Assembly (NCBI GenBank): GCA_902761645.1
Contig: CACWLF010000008.1
Location: 1-47,880 of the forward strand
Origin: an uncultured Aeromonadales bacterium
Lineage (GTDB): Bacteria > Pseudomonadota > Gammaproteobacteria > Enterobacterales > Succinivibrionaceae
Reading direction: 5' to 3'
DNA length: 47,880 bases
The notes below the pieces were generated by a model. That model saw nothing but the letters and a program-made list of their open reading frames with translations, was not told the origin of the DNA and did no database searches. Below are positions 1 through 9,264 of the stretch, piece after piece; positions within the stretch are counted from its first letter, which is position 1; each line of letters starts with the position of its first letter. The position numbers and the translations under genes are program-made.

Positions 1-799
1 TATCAATTCCGCAAAGGACGATGCTGCAGGTTTACAGATTTCAAACCGTATGACTTCCCAGATTAACGGTCTGACCCAGGGTAACCGCAATGCAAATGAC
101 GGTATTTCATTATGTCAGACTGCTGAGGGTGCATTGGATGAGGTAACCAATATGCTTCAGCGCATGCGTACTTTGGCTATTCAATCAGCAAACGGTACCA
201 ACAGCAGTGACGAAAGAGATGCAATTCAGGCGGAAGCAAAGCAGTTGCAGCAGGAAATCGGTCGAATCGGAAAAGACACTTCTTTTGGTGGAACTTTGAA
301 GGTATTCGGTAATTCAAATGGAGATGTCGGAAGCACCATATTGGGAGGGCAGACTGTTGATTTCCAGGTTGGTTCAAATGCCAACGAAAAAATATCTGTT
401 AGCTTTAAATCCATGAATAAATTGTTATCATTAACTGAAGGCGGAACAATAACCGCAGCAGTTAGCGTTACTGCAGACACTTTAAGTAATGGTACAAATA
501 TCAGTCTTAGCTCTGCCGATAATGCACAGGTCGCGATTAAATCTCTTGATGCAATGATTAAACAGGTTGATTCATATCGTGCCGAGTTGGGTGCAGCGCA
601 AAACCGTCTGGAATCCACCATTTCCAACCAGGAAAACGTTATCGAAAATGTAAGCGATGCTCGTTCACGCATCAAGGATGTTGACTATGCTTCCGAGACA
701 GCCAAGATGGCTCAGCAGCAGATTCTGCAGCAGGCTTCAACCTCCATGTTAAGCCAGGCAAATCAGAAGAATTCCATTGCTTTGAACCTGCTCGGTTAA
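1..799 (+). CDS. Flagellin, 3' part (5' end outside window)
   Basis: This is the filament subunit exported by the flagellar type III system. The reading frame is open from base 2, so the gene begins upstream of the window; an internal ATG at 50 is not the start. The first visible residues ([14 protein letters not shown]) are the conserved N-terminal D0/D1 helix, and the last ~70 residues are the D1/D0 C-terminal helices ending SIALNLLG. The central segment, about residues 95-165 of the visible part, differs from the complete flagellin at 16294-17199, as expected for the surface-exposed domain, while both ends are nearly identical. A hairpin terminator follows directly. Such paralogues are normally sigma-28 dependent, but this promoter is out of view. 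It is a likely substrate for the Maf glycosyltransferases encoded at 17543-21818 (inference). Confidence 0.95.
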   Translation, partial: INSAKDDAAGLQISNRMTSQINGLTQGNRNANDGISLCQTAEGALDEVTNMLQRMRTLAIQSANGTNSSDERDAIQAEAKQLQQEIGRIGKDTSFGGTLKVFGNSNGDVGSTILGGQTVDFQVGSNANEKISVSFKSMNKLLSLTEGGTITAAVSVTADTLSNGTNISLSSADNAQVAIKSLDAMIKQVDSYRAELGAAQNRLESTISNQENVIENVSDARSRIKDVDYASETAKMAQQQILQQASTSMLSQANQKNSIALNLLG

Positions 800-830
800 C
801 ATCGTAACAAATATAAACCTGTAACTAGAA

Positions 831-860
831 GATCCGACTGAAAAGCCGGGTCTTTTTTTT
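831..860 (+). terminator. Rho-independent terminator of the first flagellin gene
   Basis: GATCCGAC and GCCGGGTC form an imperfect stem (one wobble pair and one mismatch) with a short loop. A run of eight T follows. It lies 31 bases after the flagellin stop codon and also separates the gene from the convergent fliJ end. Confidence 0.8.
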
Positions 861-910
861 ATTGACAACTAAACTAAGAGCCGGCTGTTAACCGGTTTTG
901 AAACAAAAAA

Positions 911-1354
911 TCAATTATCACTTTTACTCTTGAAAAATGAATGCAGAGCGGATTCATCCATAAGTTTCTGCTCAGCCTTGGACAGTTTTTCAGCAATCTT
1001 TTGAGCCTTTTTTTCCAGCAGTTTTTCTAGTCCCTTTCGCTTGGCCTGAATCTGAAGATATTCACTTTTTTTCTGTTCAATTATCTGATCTGCTTTTTTT
1101 AAAGCCTGTACCTGCTCTTCAGACGCTGTGTCAAGACGATTTATGAAGTTATTATACTGTGTAAGCGTTCCGGTATTCATAACATTCCTGCCGGCATTGA
1201 TTAACTCGCCTGTATATATTTCACGGTAATTATTAATCGCCTCCAGATTGCGAAGACTGCTTTCTTTTTCGTGCACTGCCATCATATAAATATTTCTGGC
1301 CTCTTCCTCTTTCTTCTTAACCATTTCCAGCAGCAGTTCTATCGCTTTACTCAT
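911..1354 (-). CDS. fliJ: Flagellar export chaperone FliJ
   Basis: This 147-residue protein is very rich in Lys, Glu and Gln and is predicted to be almost wholly helical coiled coil, the usual size and character of FliJ. In the family, FliJ is the central stalk of the FliI ATPase ring; it couples ATP hydrolysis to the FlhA export gate and recycles chaperones. The identification rests on size, composition and position directly after fliI (17-base gap), because FliJ sequences are poorly conserved. The ATG at 1354 has an AGGA ribosome site. It is the last gene of the fliEFGHIJ operon and converges on the flagellin gene. Confidence 0.85.
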   Translation of the reverse strand: MSKAIELLLEMVKKKEEEARNIYMMAVHEKESSLRNLEAINNYREIYTGELINAGRNVMNTGTLTQYNNFINRLDTASEEQVQALKKADQIIEQKKSEYLQIQAKRKGLEKLLEKKAQKIAEKLSKAEQKLMDESALHSFFKSKSDN

Positions 1355-1371
1355 GTTCTAAATCCTTCCTG

Positions 1372-2733
1372 CTAAACGGTTCCGCCGCTTTGCTGAATTT
1401 TAGCCAGGTCCAGATATTTCTGGGCAACCTGGCGCAGCAGTTCCATGGATGTTTCATAAGGAAAGACCTCTTTCATTTTCTGCTGCAGGAAATTATCAAG
1501 AAACGGTTTGATGGTGATTGCAAGATCCAGACGAGGATCTGCCCCCTTCTGATATGCACCGATAGTAATCAGATCTCTGTTCTGCAGATACAGGTCATAG
1601 CACTGTTTCATGGTACGTGCCATCATCATATGTTCCTCATCCGTTACCATCGGCATAACACGACTTATGGATTTCTGAATATCAATGGCAGGATAATGTC
1701 CCGCATCGGCAAGTTCTCTGTTCAGTACAATATGCCCGTCGAGAATGGCTCTTGCCGAATCCGCAATCGGATCCTGCAAATCATCCCCTTCGGTCAATAC
1801 CGTGAAAAATGCGGTTATAGATCCCTGATGCCCGCCGCCGTTGCCAGCACGTTCAACCAGAGCCGGCAGTTTTGCAAAAACGGAAGGCGGATAACCTTTG
1901 GTTGCAGGAGGTTCCCCGATGGCCAGCGCAATTTCACGCTGCGCCTGTGCATATCTTGTCAGTGAATCCATGAGAAGAAGAACATCCTTGCCCTGATCTC
2001 TGAAATATTCAGCTATGGTCAATGACGTCTCGCAACCCTTTAAGCGCATAAGCGGCGAGGCATCGGCTGGTGCGGCAACCACAACAGATCGCGCCCGGCC
2101 CTCGGGTCCAAGAATATCCTCTATAAATTCCTTTACCTCTCGGCCGCGTTCACCAATCAGACCAACCACAACAACGTCAGCCACCGATCCTCTGGTCATC
2201 ATGCCGAGAAGAACCGATTTACCGACTCCGGAACCGGCAAAAAGTCCCATACGCTGACCTTTGCCTACGGTAATAATACCGTTGATCGCCTTAACTCCGA
2301 CATCCAGATAATCTTTAACCTGTCTGCGGGACAAAGGATTCAATCTTTTGGGAACAAAATGAACATCGGAAGAAGTTATTATCGGACCGAGACCGTCAAG
2401 AGGCGTACCTATACCGTCAATAACTCTGCCGAGAAGCTGCGGACCGAACGGGATCTGACTGGTCTCCCCCAGAGGAATAACCTTTGCGCCCGGTATAACA
2501 CCCTTCATTTCCTCCGACGGCATCAGATACAGTTTATCACCGGCAAAGCCGACTACCTCGGCATCCAGATAGCCGTTGCAGGTATCAATACGGCAGATGG
2601 AACCCACGGCGGCGCGACAGCCTACCGCCTCAAGGGTAAGTCCCACAACGCGTACCAGTTTCCCCGCCACATTGGGTCTTGGAAGCTGCACATCGGTTTT
2701 TAGCCCGTTTATAAACCCGCTGAAATTTCTCAT
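1372..2733 (-). CDS. fliI: Flagellum-specific ATPase FliI
   Basis: FliI is the ATPase of the flagellar type III export apparatus; it works as a hexamer on the cytoplasmic face with FliH and FliJ. An F1/V1-like catalytic domain is clear: Walker A GSGVGKS at about residues 167-173, and the Walker B and signature region [17 protein letters not shown] near residue 250. The C-terminal helical domain is complete. The open frame can be read from a GTG at 2763. I prefer the ATG at 2733 (453 residues) because the extra ten residues are Lys/Asn-rich, lie inside the end of fliH, and the homology to FliI N-termini begins with [11 protein letters not shown]. Neither start has a strong ribosome site, so coupling to fliH translation is likely. 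Confidence 0.95.
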   Translation of the reverse strand: MRNFSGFINGLKTDVQLPRPNVAGKLVRVVGLTLEAVGCRAAVGSICRIDTCNGYLDAEVVGFAGDKLYLMPSEEMKGVIPGAKVIPLGETSQIPFGPQLLGRVIDGIGTPLDGLGPIITSSDVHFVPKRLNPLSRRQVKDYLDVGVKAINGIITVGKGQRMGLFAGSGVGKSVLLGMMTRGSVADVVVVGLIGERGREVKEFIEDILGPEGRARSVVVAAPADASPLMRLKGCETSLTIAEYFRDQGKDVLLLMDSLTRYAQAQREIALAIGEPPATKGYPPSVFAKLPALVERAGNGGGHQGSITAFFTVLTEGDDLQDPIADSARAILDGHIVLNRELADAGHYPAIDIQKSISRVMPMVTDEEHMMMARTMKQCYDLYLQNRDLITIGAYQKGADPRLDLAITIKPFLDNFLQQKMKEVFPYETSMELLRQVAQKYLDLAKIQQSGGTV

Positions 2734-2746
2734 CTGTATTTTATTT

Positions 2747-3961
2747 TTATTGCAAATTCGCACTTACGAATGCTTTTACCAAATCCTGTATTTTCTTTTC
2801 AAGAGTCTGTGAAATTGATGAATCTTTTGCCTCTACCTGAAGATCCCCGTTGTTCATGGTGTTTTCAACCATAATCTTCCACTTGCGCTTTTCCAGTTCC
2901 TCTTCGTTGTATGCTTCAGCCAGAATATCGCGATCGTGCTGATTTACTGTAATCGTTACTCCTTCCTCCAGAACAGGCAGCATGGATACGGCTTCGTTTA
3001 CCGCCGTCACAATATATGTTTTACTGCGATCCACCCCCAGGTGTACCAGCTGCTCCGTTAAATTCAACGCGAAATTAACCAGCGCATCAGCTATCTGATT
3101 ATCAAGATTTTCCAGCGGTACAGCCAGCTGCTGGACAGCCTGCTCAAAGTAGGATATTTTCTCCTGCATATCCTGTTTCGCCTGCTCCATGCCCTGGGCG
3201 TAGCCTTCATCGAAACCAGACTTTTTTCCTTCCTCGATTCCGATCGGCATTCCTTCATCATGACCGGCCGCCAAACCTTCCCTGTATCCGGCATCATACC
3301 CTTTGCGGTGGGCATTAACCCTGATCTCCTCGATTTCCTCCTCGGTCAGCTGAGGCACCTTTCCTGATTCCTCATCCTGTTTCCGCTGAAGTTCCAGCTG
3401 TTTACGCTCATACCAGTGCTGCGGAATACCCAAAGCATTGGTACTTTCACCATCTTTTGCCTCCAGATAATCAGGCTTGGGTTCATCGGGATACCATGAC
3501 TGCTGTTCCGTTTCACCTTCATTTTCAGAAGAAAAATTTCTGGCTTCAGTCGTGGTAAAATTCTTTGGTAAATCAAATACATTGGTAATTACATTACCGT
3601 TTTCATCTGTTAAATTCCGTCTGATTACCTTTGGCGGCCATTCCTGTTTCAAGGCTTTAAAAGGTTCTTTCTTCGGCAGTCCGAATGCATTGGTGGATTT
3701 ATATTCCTCTCTTTCGGGCCATTCCTCCTCAACATACTGCTTTCGGCGACCCAGTTTCGACAGTTCTTTCGGTTTATCCTCGCCGTAATCGTCAGCAACA
3801 TAATCGGCGAGTTCATTTAATTCAACCTTTTTGGTGTGTTTCACCTTCTGCATCGATTCAGGAAGCTCCGGCAGTTCGTTTTTTCGAGACGAACCGGAAG
3901 AGACGGTCTGTTTTACAACCGCCTCTCCTTCGATTACATTATTCTGTTCCGCTGCAGCCAT
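2747..3961 (-). CDS. fliH: Flagellar assembly protein FliH, long form
   Basis: FliH is the FliI regulator, a stator-like peripheral protein linking the ATPase to FliN at the C-ring. The region around residues 215-250 carries the GxxxG-type glycine repeat typical of FliH ([10 protein letters not shown], then GHDEG, GIEEG, GFDEG, GYAQG), followed by the conserved C-terminal domain. At 404 residues it is much longer than the 230-270 residues common in enterics. The N-terminal ~200 residues are charged and low in order, and contain three copies of a short motif ([27 protein letters not shown]), each followed by an aromatic-rich stretch. Single TNA-type motifs occur in other gammaproteobacterial FliH proteins; three copies are unusual. 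It sits between fliG and fliI. Confidence 0.93.
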   Translation of the reverse strand: MAAAEQNNVIEGEAVVKQTVSSGSSRKNELPELPESMQKVKHTKKVELNELADYVADDYGEDKPKELSKLGRRKQYVEEEWPEREEYKSTNAFGLPKKEPFKALKQEWPPKVIRRNLTDENGNVITNVFDLPKNFTTTEARNFSSENEGETEQQSWYPDEPKPDYLEAKDGESTNALGIPQHWYERKQLELQRKQDEESGKVPQLTEEEIEEIRVNAHRKGYDAGYREGLAAGHDEGMPIGIEEGKKSGFDEGYAQGMEQAKQDMQEKISYFEQAVQQLAVPLENLDNQIADALVNFALNLTEQLVHLGVDRSKTYIVTAVNEAVSMLPVLEEGVTITVNQHDRDILAEAYNEEELEKRKWKIMVENTMNNGDLQVEAKDSSISQTLEKKIQDLVKAFVSANLQ

Positions 3962-3985
3962 ACCTGTTCCCTAAACCATACAATA

Positions 3986-5023
3986 TTAAACGAAGCTGTC
4001 TCCGCCGCCACCGCCAAGAACAAATTCACCGGCATCAGCCAGACGTCTTGCAGTAGCAAGAATTTCCTTCTGTGCCGCTTCCACATCACTGATACGGACA
4101 GGACCCATAACCTTCAGATCCTCCTTCAGCATTTCAGCGGAACGCTTGGACATATTCTTGAAGAATTTTTCCTTGAGAGCATCATCACATCCCTTGAGAG
4201 CTTTCTGCAGAAGTTCACCCGGAATTTCACGCAGCAAGGTCTGCATGCCACGATCGTCAAGGTCGATCAGATTTTCAAATACGAACATCAGATCCTGAAT
4301 CTGCTGTGAAATATCCTCGTCGGTTTCACGTATTGCATCCATCAGAGGTCCTTCAATATTTGTATCGAGGTAGTTCATAATTGAAGCCGCAGCCTTCAGA
4401 CCGCCCATTTTGGCAGCCTGAGCACCGGCTGAACCGGCAAACTGTTTCTCCATGATTTCATTAAGTTCCTGCAACGCGGCCGGCTGAACCTCTTCCAGAT
4501 CGGCAATACGCAGAATCAGATCCAGGCGGACAGGTTCCGGGAACTGACTTAAAATCTCCGCGGACTGCTCCGGATCAAGATATGACAATACAATTGTCTG
4601 AATCTGCGGGTGTTCGTTCTGAATTATAGTCGCAACCTGACGAGCATCCATCCACTTCAGAGAATCCAGACCGTGGGAGCCTGAACCCATGATAATCTGC
4701 TCAACAAGGTTGCTCGCCTTGTCCTCGCCCAAAGCCTGAACAAGCACATCTTTGATGAATCCGGAGGCATCCAGACCGATACTTGAATGTTTCTGTATAT
4801 CATTGATAAAACAGCGGTGAACAGCCGTTACCTTATCATGAGAAAAGTCGCTCATGGAAGCCATAGTCATACCAAGACGCTGCACCTGCTTCGGCTCCAA
4901 GTGCCTGAAGATGCCGGCGGCATCCTCTTCATTCAGGCTCAGCATGAGAACGGCGGCCTTCTCGTAACCGCTCATTCCGCTCAGCAGCTGAACCTGCTCT
5001 TCAGTTAATTCAGTTCCAGACAT
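3986..5023 (-). CDS. fliG: Flagellar motor switch protein FliG
   Basis: FliG is the rotor component of the C-ring; it binds FliF at its N-terminus and interacts with MotA-type stator loops through charged C-terminal residues. The 345 residues cover FliG-N (about 10-110), FliG-M with the EHPQ motif (NEHPQIQTIVLSYL, near residue 135) and FliG-C with the charged torque helix (DLDDRGMQTLLREI). The C-terminus GEFVLGGGGGDSFV is a slightly glycine-extended version of the usual tail. The ATG shares one base with the fliF stop (TAATG), indicating translational coupling. Confidence 0.97.
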   Translation of the reverse strand: MSGTELTEEQVQLLSGMSGYEKAAVLMLSLNEEDAAGIFRHLEPKQVQRLGMTMASMSDFSHDKVTAVHRCFINDIQKHSSIGLDASGFIKDVLVQALGEDKASNLVEQIIMGSGSHGLDSLKWMDARQVATIIQNEHPQIQTIVLSYLDPEQSAEILSQFPEPVRLDLILRIADLEEVQPAALQELNEIMEKQFAGSAGAQAAKMGGLKAAASIMNYLDTNIEGPLMDAIRETDEDISQQIQDLMFVFENLIDLDDRGMQTLLREIPGELLQKALKGCDDALKEKFFKNMSKRSAEMLKEDLKVMGPVRISDVEAAQKEILATARRLADAGEFVLGGGGGDSFV

Positions 5024-6747
5024 TACTTAACCTTCTCCGCTTCTAACCAGTCTTTAACAACCTTTGCCGCCAAATCCGGCTCGTTGGCCACCAGAGCACG
5101 TACCGCTCTTAGTACATCCTCATCCTTGTGAATATCAGGCAGAATAACCTGACCGTTCTTAACATTGTAAATAGATCCGCCGTTGCCTTCAACAGACTGT
5201 GCAATCAAATGCAGATCGTCATCACCATCCAGCGCCACGGAATCATCCAGATCCTCTGTAGTTGTTTCCTGTTCCTCGGTCTTGTCCGCAAGCAGTTTTT
5301 CAACCATAGGCTTGATGATAACCAGCACAATCACGATTACCAGAATTACAGAAGCCAGAATCTTGAAGCCGCGCCAGAACCAGTCCTGCTCGTAAATCGG
5401 TTCATCTTCAACTCCGTCAAGCGCCGTAACCTTGTTGAACGGAACGGATACAACCTCGAGAGCGTCGCCGCGGGTGGCATCAATGCCAAGACCGCCTTCA
5501 AGAAGTTTTCTGATTTTTTCGATATCAACATCGCTTCTCGGACTCTGTACGGTTTTACCGTCCACAGTCTGCTCAAGATAGTTGACAGCAACGGATACAG
5601 ACAATTTTGAAACGGCACCGTAGGCTTTCTGCTTGTGGGTTATTACCGTATCAATCTCGTAATTTCTGGTAGCCTCCTTGCTCATATTGCCCACACCGCC
5701 TGCCACCACAGTACCGGTATTGTTGGCACCGTTCAGGGTTTCGGGGATCTGAGAACTTGCCGGAGGCTGATTGCTGAGCGAACCGGGAATACCGCCGGCA
5801 GCCGTGGTTCCGTTAACATTTTCACGGGTTACCTCGGATCTCACAGTGGAGCCGTCAGGATTAAAGGTTTTGGAGGTTTTCTCCTCGGAGGTGAAATCCA
5901 GTGCCACATCCACTTCGGCCGTAAAATTGCCCAGACCGAGCACAGGAATCAGTATTGAGTCAATTTTCTGTTTATATTCGGCTTCCTTTTTCTGCTGCAG
6001 TTCGAATTCCTTGCGGCTGGCCATCGTTGCCAGATCCTGGGAGCCGGAATTCAGCAGTCTTCCGTTCTGATCTGTAACAGTTACTCTGGATGGTTCAAGA
6101 TCATGAACTGCCGATGCCACAAGATTGACAATTGATTCAACATTTTCCTGCGTCAAAATTGTGCCGCCCTTGACATTAACCATTACGGTCGCGGACGGTT
6201 TTCTCTTGTCTCTTGCAAAAACATTGTCCTTTGGAATGGCCAGCAGTACAGTCGCCTTGGATATTTTCTGATTTTCCTCGATGATTTTGGCCAACTGCTG
6301 TTCGCGGCTTAATTTAAGTCTCTCTGCTTCAAGTCTCTGGCTGACACCGAAACCGGAATCCTTCAGGATCAGTTCATCGCCGGAAGATTTACCGCCCACA
6401 ACATTTCCGGCCTTGCTTATGATAAGCAGAATTTTCTGATATTCATTTGCGGCCACATATACGGTTCCGCCGGTTTTGGTATTATCCAGTTCATATTCAA
6501 CCTTATTGGCATCAAGAAGATCCAGAACCTTAACGAGATCGTCGGAATCATACTGACCTAAAGGACGCATTTCCGGCGCTTTTGCAAGAAATATGAGATA
6601 TACCACTACGGCAAGACATACCGCCAAAGCAACGACAATAATAATCTGACGCATAATATCTGAACTAGGCATGAAACTTTTGGAGGCCGGAACCTTGTCC
6701 ATCTCCTGCTCTTCACCTGCTTCAACCAATTCGTTATTCTCTGCCAT
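5023..6747 (-). CDS. fliF: Flagellar MS-ring protein FliF
   Basis: FliF forms the MS-ring in the inner membrane, the base on which the rotor and export gate assemble. The 574 residues contain an N-terminal cytoplasmic tail, a first membrane helix (about 33-54), a periplasmic YscJ/FliF-like region including PRDN/RDKRKPSATV-type sequence, a Gly/Asn/Thr-rich spacer (about 320-360), a second membrane helix (about 458-480) and a C-terminal acidic tail that binds FliG. Length and layout match the family. It lies 23 bases after fliE and overlaps fliG by one base. Confidence 0.97.
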   Translation of the reverse strand: MAENNELVEAGEEQEMDKVPASKSFMPSSDIMRQIIIVVALAVCLAVVVYLIFLAKAPEMRPLGQYDSDDLVKVLDLLDANKVEYELDNTKTGGTVYVAANEYQKILLIISKAGNVVGGKSSGDELILKDSGFGVSQRLEAERLKLSREQQLAKIIEENQKISKATVLLAIPKDNVFARDKRKPSATVMVNVKGGTILTQENVESIVNLVASAVHDLEPSRVTVTDQNGRLLNSGSQDLATMASRKEFELQQKKEAEYKQKIDSILIPVLGLGNFTAEVDVALDFTSEEKTSKTFNPDGSTVRSEVTRENVNGTTAAGGIPGSLSNQPPASSQIPETLNGANNTGTVVAGGVGNMSKEATRNYEIDTVITHKQKAYGAVSKLSVSVAVNYLEQTVDGKTVQSPRSDVDIEKIRKLLEGGLGIDATRGDALEVVSVPFNKVTALDGVEDEPIYEQDWFWRGFKILASVILVIVIVLVIIKPMVEKLLADKTEEQETTTEDLDDSVALDGDDDLHLIAQSVEGNGGSIYNVKNGQVILPDIHKDEDVLRAVRALVANEPDLAAKVVKDWLEAEKVK

Positions 6748-6770
6748 AACCGCAACCTATATAACTGTAT

Positions 6771-7100
6771 TTAAACCTGCATCTGCATGATAGTCTTATA
6801 TGCATCCACGCATTTATTTCTGATTTGAACCGTGGCTTCAAAGGCCAGCGTGGCCTTCTGGGATGAAATCATAACATCGGAAAGACTGATGGATTTGTCA
6901 CCCAGTTCAAAACGTTCCTTTAAATTATCAGATTCCACCATCTGATTATTGACACCGTTAAGTGCATTCTGCAAAAACTGACCGAAATCAGCCTGATTCA
7001 CTTTATTGGTATTGTTCTGAATTTCCAGACCGGATGATTCAAGTTTCAGAGCTTTCATCTGTTCCAGAATTGAACCTGCGCCTTGAATATTTGTTATCAT
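6771..7100 (-). CDS. fliE: Flagellar hook-basal body protein FliE
   Basis: FliE is the small adaptor joining the MS-ring/export gate to the proximal rod. At 109 residues it has the family length, and it carries the conserved C-terminal half (LSDVMISSQKATLAFEATVQ, ending in a KTIMQMQV-like tail). It is the first gene of the fliEFGHIJ operon. The ATG at 7100 has a strong GAGGTGG ribosome site and lies about 26 bases downstream of the start point predicted from a sigma-54 promoter at 7137-7152. Confidence 0.96.
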   Translation of the reverse strand: MITNIQGAGSILEQMKALKLESSGLEIQNNTNKVNQADFGQFLQNALNGVNNQMVESDNLKERFELGDKSISLSDVMISSQKATLAFEATVQIRNKCVDAYKTIMQMQV

Positions 7101-7136
7101 AATTCCACCTCTTTTTTTATTTTTTCATTATGACAA

Positions 7137-7152
7137 AGCAAATTCAGTGCCA
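7137..7152 (-). promoter_or_regulatory. Sigma-54 promoter of the fliE operon
   Basis: On the minus strand the sequence reads TGGCAC-N5-TTGCT, an exact match to the -24/-12 consensus TGGCAC-N5-TTGCW. The predicted start point is near 7126, giving a short leader before fliE. By analogy with Vibrio and Pseudomonas this promoter would be activated by FlrC (11795-13240). Confidence 0.9.
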
Positions 7153-7796
7153 GTTTTTCAGGTATTTAAAATTTATGTTCACCATACCTGCATCTCCCGG
7201 AACCACAGCAATTGTAAATCAAAGATTTTTTGTAATCAAACTGTTCATTTGTAGCATGTGATCTCACACATGCGGATTGCTGCTGCATTAATGACGTTCA
7301 TGCCGCCTTAGGGATATCCTGTTCGTCAGCCGCCTGATAAACAAGGTTGATATTCTGAATCTGCTGCCGGTTTATGCAATATCGGTACCGGACAGAGAAC
7401 AATTTTTTTCCAGTGCGAGCCATCTCATATCACTGCGTTGTTCAGACAGTCTGCAGCATGCTTTTTTTCGTGATTTTGCCTGGCTGAAATTAAATTTTTT
7501 ACAGATATAAAACGGAAGATCTGACGAAAGATTTCATGCCGTTATCTGCATATTTTTGATGTTTATATCTTTATGTCACAATAAACATTATTCTTTCTAT
7601 TCTCACATATAAACAAACACTTATTCTATATAAAAGCATTTTTATGTCATTTGTAAAAACCAGAAAGCACATTGTTTTATTTATCTTTTTCTGACGTTTG
7701 CGGAACTTCAATTTCATGATTTTTACTAAGAATTTCGGCTAAAAACTTAAAAAAAATAAGGGGTAAAAAAATAGTTTGACCTACCATACAAAATCA
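7153..7796. other. Long divergent intergenic region
   Basis: About 640 bases between the fliE promoter and the promoter of the first Sel1 gene hold no convincing gene. A 41-codon minus-strand frame (7298-7423, starting MARTGKKLFSV) is visible but has no clear ribosome site and no recognised homology. The proximal part could hold upstream activator sites for the sigma-54 promoter; no clear FlrC-type site was picked out by eye. Confidence 0.5.
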
Positions 7797-7798
7797 TA

Positions 7799-7825
7799 AA
7801 AATGTTCACAATATTTAGCCGAAAA
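7799..7825 (+). promoter_or_regulatory. Probable sigma-28 promoter of the first Sel1 gene
   Basis: AAAA-N15-GCCGAAAA matches TAAA-N15-GCCGATAA at three of four and seven of eight positions with exact spacing. It lies 46 bases before the preferred start codon at 7871 and inside the longer reading of the frame that begins at 7802. It would place the gene in the late flagellar class. Confidence 0.55.
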
Positions 7826-7870
7826 TCGTATAAATTAATAGGAGTATGCGGTGTAAAAGAGGTGGTGAAA

Positions 7871-9076
7871 ATGGGTCTTTTTGAAAAGTATGCTGAGTCA
7901 ATAGCAATCAAGGATTTAAACACGCAGAGTTACAATGAATGCGAGCAGTTATACTCAAACGGCAATTACGAAAAAGCCTTGGAATCCTGTTTGAGATACA
8001 GTATCAATACCGACGATGCACGTATCTGGACCATGATCGGAAACATGTACCGTTTCGGATACGGGTGCACCGCAAATCAGGAAGAAGCTTTCACATGGCT
8101 TTCAAAAGCAGCCATGGCAAGAGTTCCGGAAGCCGAATACCAGTTATGGCAGATGTATCGCGACGGTGACGGTGTTGCCAAGGATCCGTCCGAGGCATTG
8201 ATGTGGCTGACAAAGGCAGCCAACCATAAATACGGAGACGCCGCACTTGATCTTGCCGATATCTATACACTGGGTGAACTGGTAAATGCAGATCAGGAGA
8301 AGGCGGTTCAGTACTACAAGATTGCAGCCAATGCAGGTCTTCCCCTGGCGGAGTGTTCTCTTGGAATTTATTACTTTTCAAAATGCAATCAAGACGTCTG
8401 CTACTACTACCAGGCCATCAAATGGTTTAAAAAATCTGCAGAACACGGTATCAGCGACGCCTATTACAATCTGTCGCAGGTATATCTGCAGAACAGATTC
8501 CCGGGAAGAAATCTCAATGAATACATAACCAATCTTGATCTTGCAGCACGTGCCGGAGTTCCGATTGCAATTCTGGAAATGGGCAATGCATATTTTGACG
8601 GCATGGGAGTGGAATGCAGCTTCAAGACCGCAATGGAATACTACCAGAATCCTGCTCTGGATGATTGCGTTGATGCCCAGAAAAAACTCGGATACATTTA
8701 TGAAGAAGGTCTGGAAGTAAAGGCTGATCAGGAAAAGGCCAGAAAGTACTATCAGAAGGCGGCTGATCGCGGTTCATCATTCGCTTGTTATAAAATAGGT
8801 TCCTACTATTACAAAAACGGAGATAAGGCATCAGCTCTGACATATTATCAGAAGGCTGCAGATAAAAATTATCCTCCGGCACTGGCAAAATTGGCTGATT
8901 TCTATTTTCTTGGCGAAGGAACTCAGGTTGATCATAAAAAATCATATTACAATGCTTATTTTGCGTCATGTCTGGGTGTTCCGAATTTTGGAGATCTGAG
9001 CAAATATAAAATAGGGTTGCGGGAAGACGAAATCAGGCAGATCGAACAGGAAATAGATCAGAAGATCAGTTATTAG
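7871..9076 (+). CDS. Sel1-repeat (TPR-like) protein, cytoplasmic
   Basis: The 401-residue protein is built almost entirely of Sel1-like repeats of about 36 residues (for example ARIWTMIGNMYRFGYG, AEYQLWQMYRDGDGVAKD, AQKKLGYIYEEGLEV, YPPALAKLADFYFLGEGT). These repeats form alpha-solenoids used for protein-protein binding. No signal peptide or membrane segment is seen. The frame opens at 7802, but ATG 7871 (MGLFEKYAES) has a strong GAGGTGG site and the longer reading would run through the putative promoter, so I chose 7871. The exact function is unknown. Its place beside fliE, its sigma-28-like promoter and the precedent of MotX (a Sel1-repeat flagellar protein of Vibrio) suggest a motility role; this is inference. 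Confidence 0.85.
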   Translation: MGLFEKYAESIAIKDLNTQSYNECEQLYSNGNYEKALESCLRYSINTDDARIWTMIGNMYRFGYGCTANQEEAFTWLSKAAMARVPEAEYQLWQMYRDGDGVAKDPSEALMWLTKAANHKYGDAALDLADIYTLGELVNADQEKAVQYYKIAANAGLPLAECSLGIYYFSKCNQDVCYYYQAIKWFKKSAEHGISDAYYNLSQVYLQNRFPGRNLNEYITNLDLAARAGVPIAILEMGNAYFDGMGVECSFKTAMEYYQNPALDDCVDAQKKLGYIYEEGLEVKADQEKARKYYQKAADRGSSFACYKIGSYYYKNGDKASALTYYQKAADKNYPPALAKLADFYFLGEGTQVDHKKSYYNAYFASCLGVPNFGDLSKYKIGLREDEIRQIEQEIDQKISY

Positions 9077-9095
9077 AACAGTACTTATTTTCTGT

Positions 9096-9133
9096 AACCG
9101 TTACAGCCGATGTGAGCCTTAACGGTTGTTTTT
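9096..9133 (+). terminator. Terminator after the first Sel1 gene
   Basis: AACCGTTA and TAACGGTT form a perfect 8-bp stem around a 16-base loop, followed by GTTTTT. It starts 20 bases after the stop codon. It implies that the second Sel1 gene has its own promoter. Confidence 0.7.
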
Positions 9134-9264
9134 ATGTTTCCTTAATAAGAAACACATAACTTTGCCTGTCATCTTGAAATTTTCAAATCACATTGTTGAT
9201 CTCATCCTTCTTTTCTGTAAAATCAGATAGCAGAAGACTTTGTTTATACGGTTCCCTGACAGAT

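Noticed and set aside
2733..2763. GTG start for FliI at 2763
   Set aside because: It would add ten residues unlike FliI and lies in the end of fliH; ATG 2733 is preferred.
7298..7423. 41-codon minus-strand frame (MARTGKKLFSV...) upstream of fliE
   Set aside because: There is no ribosome site and no recognised family, and it lies in a long non-coding region; not enough to call a gene.
7802..7870. Upstream start for the first Sel1 gene
   Set aside because: It overlaps the putative sigma-28 promoter and lacks a ribosome site; ATG 7871 has a strong one.
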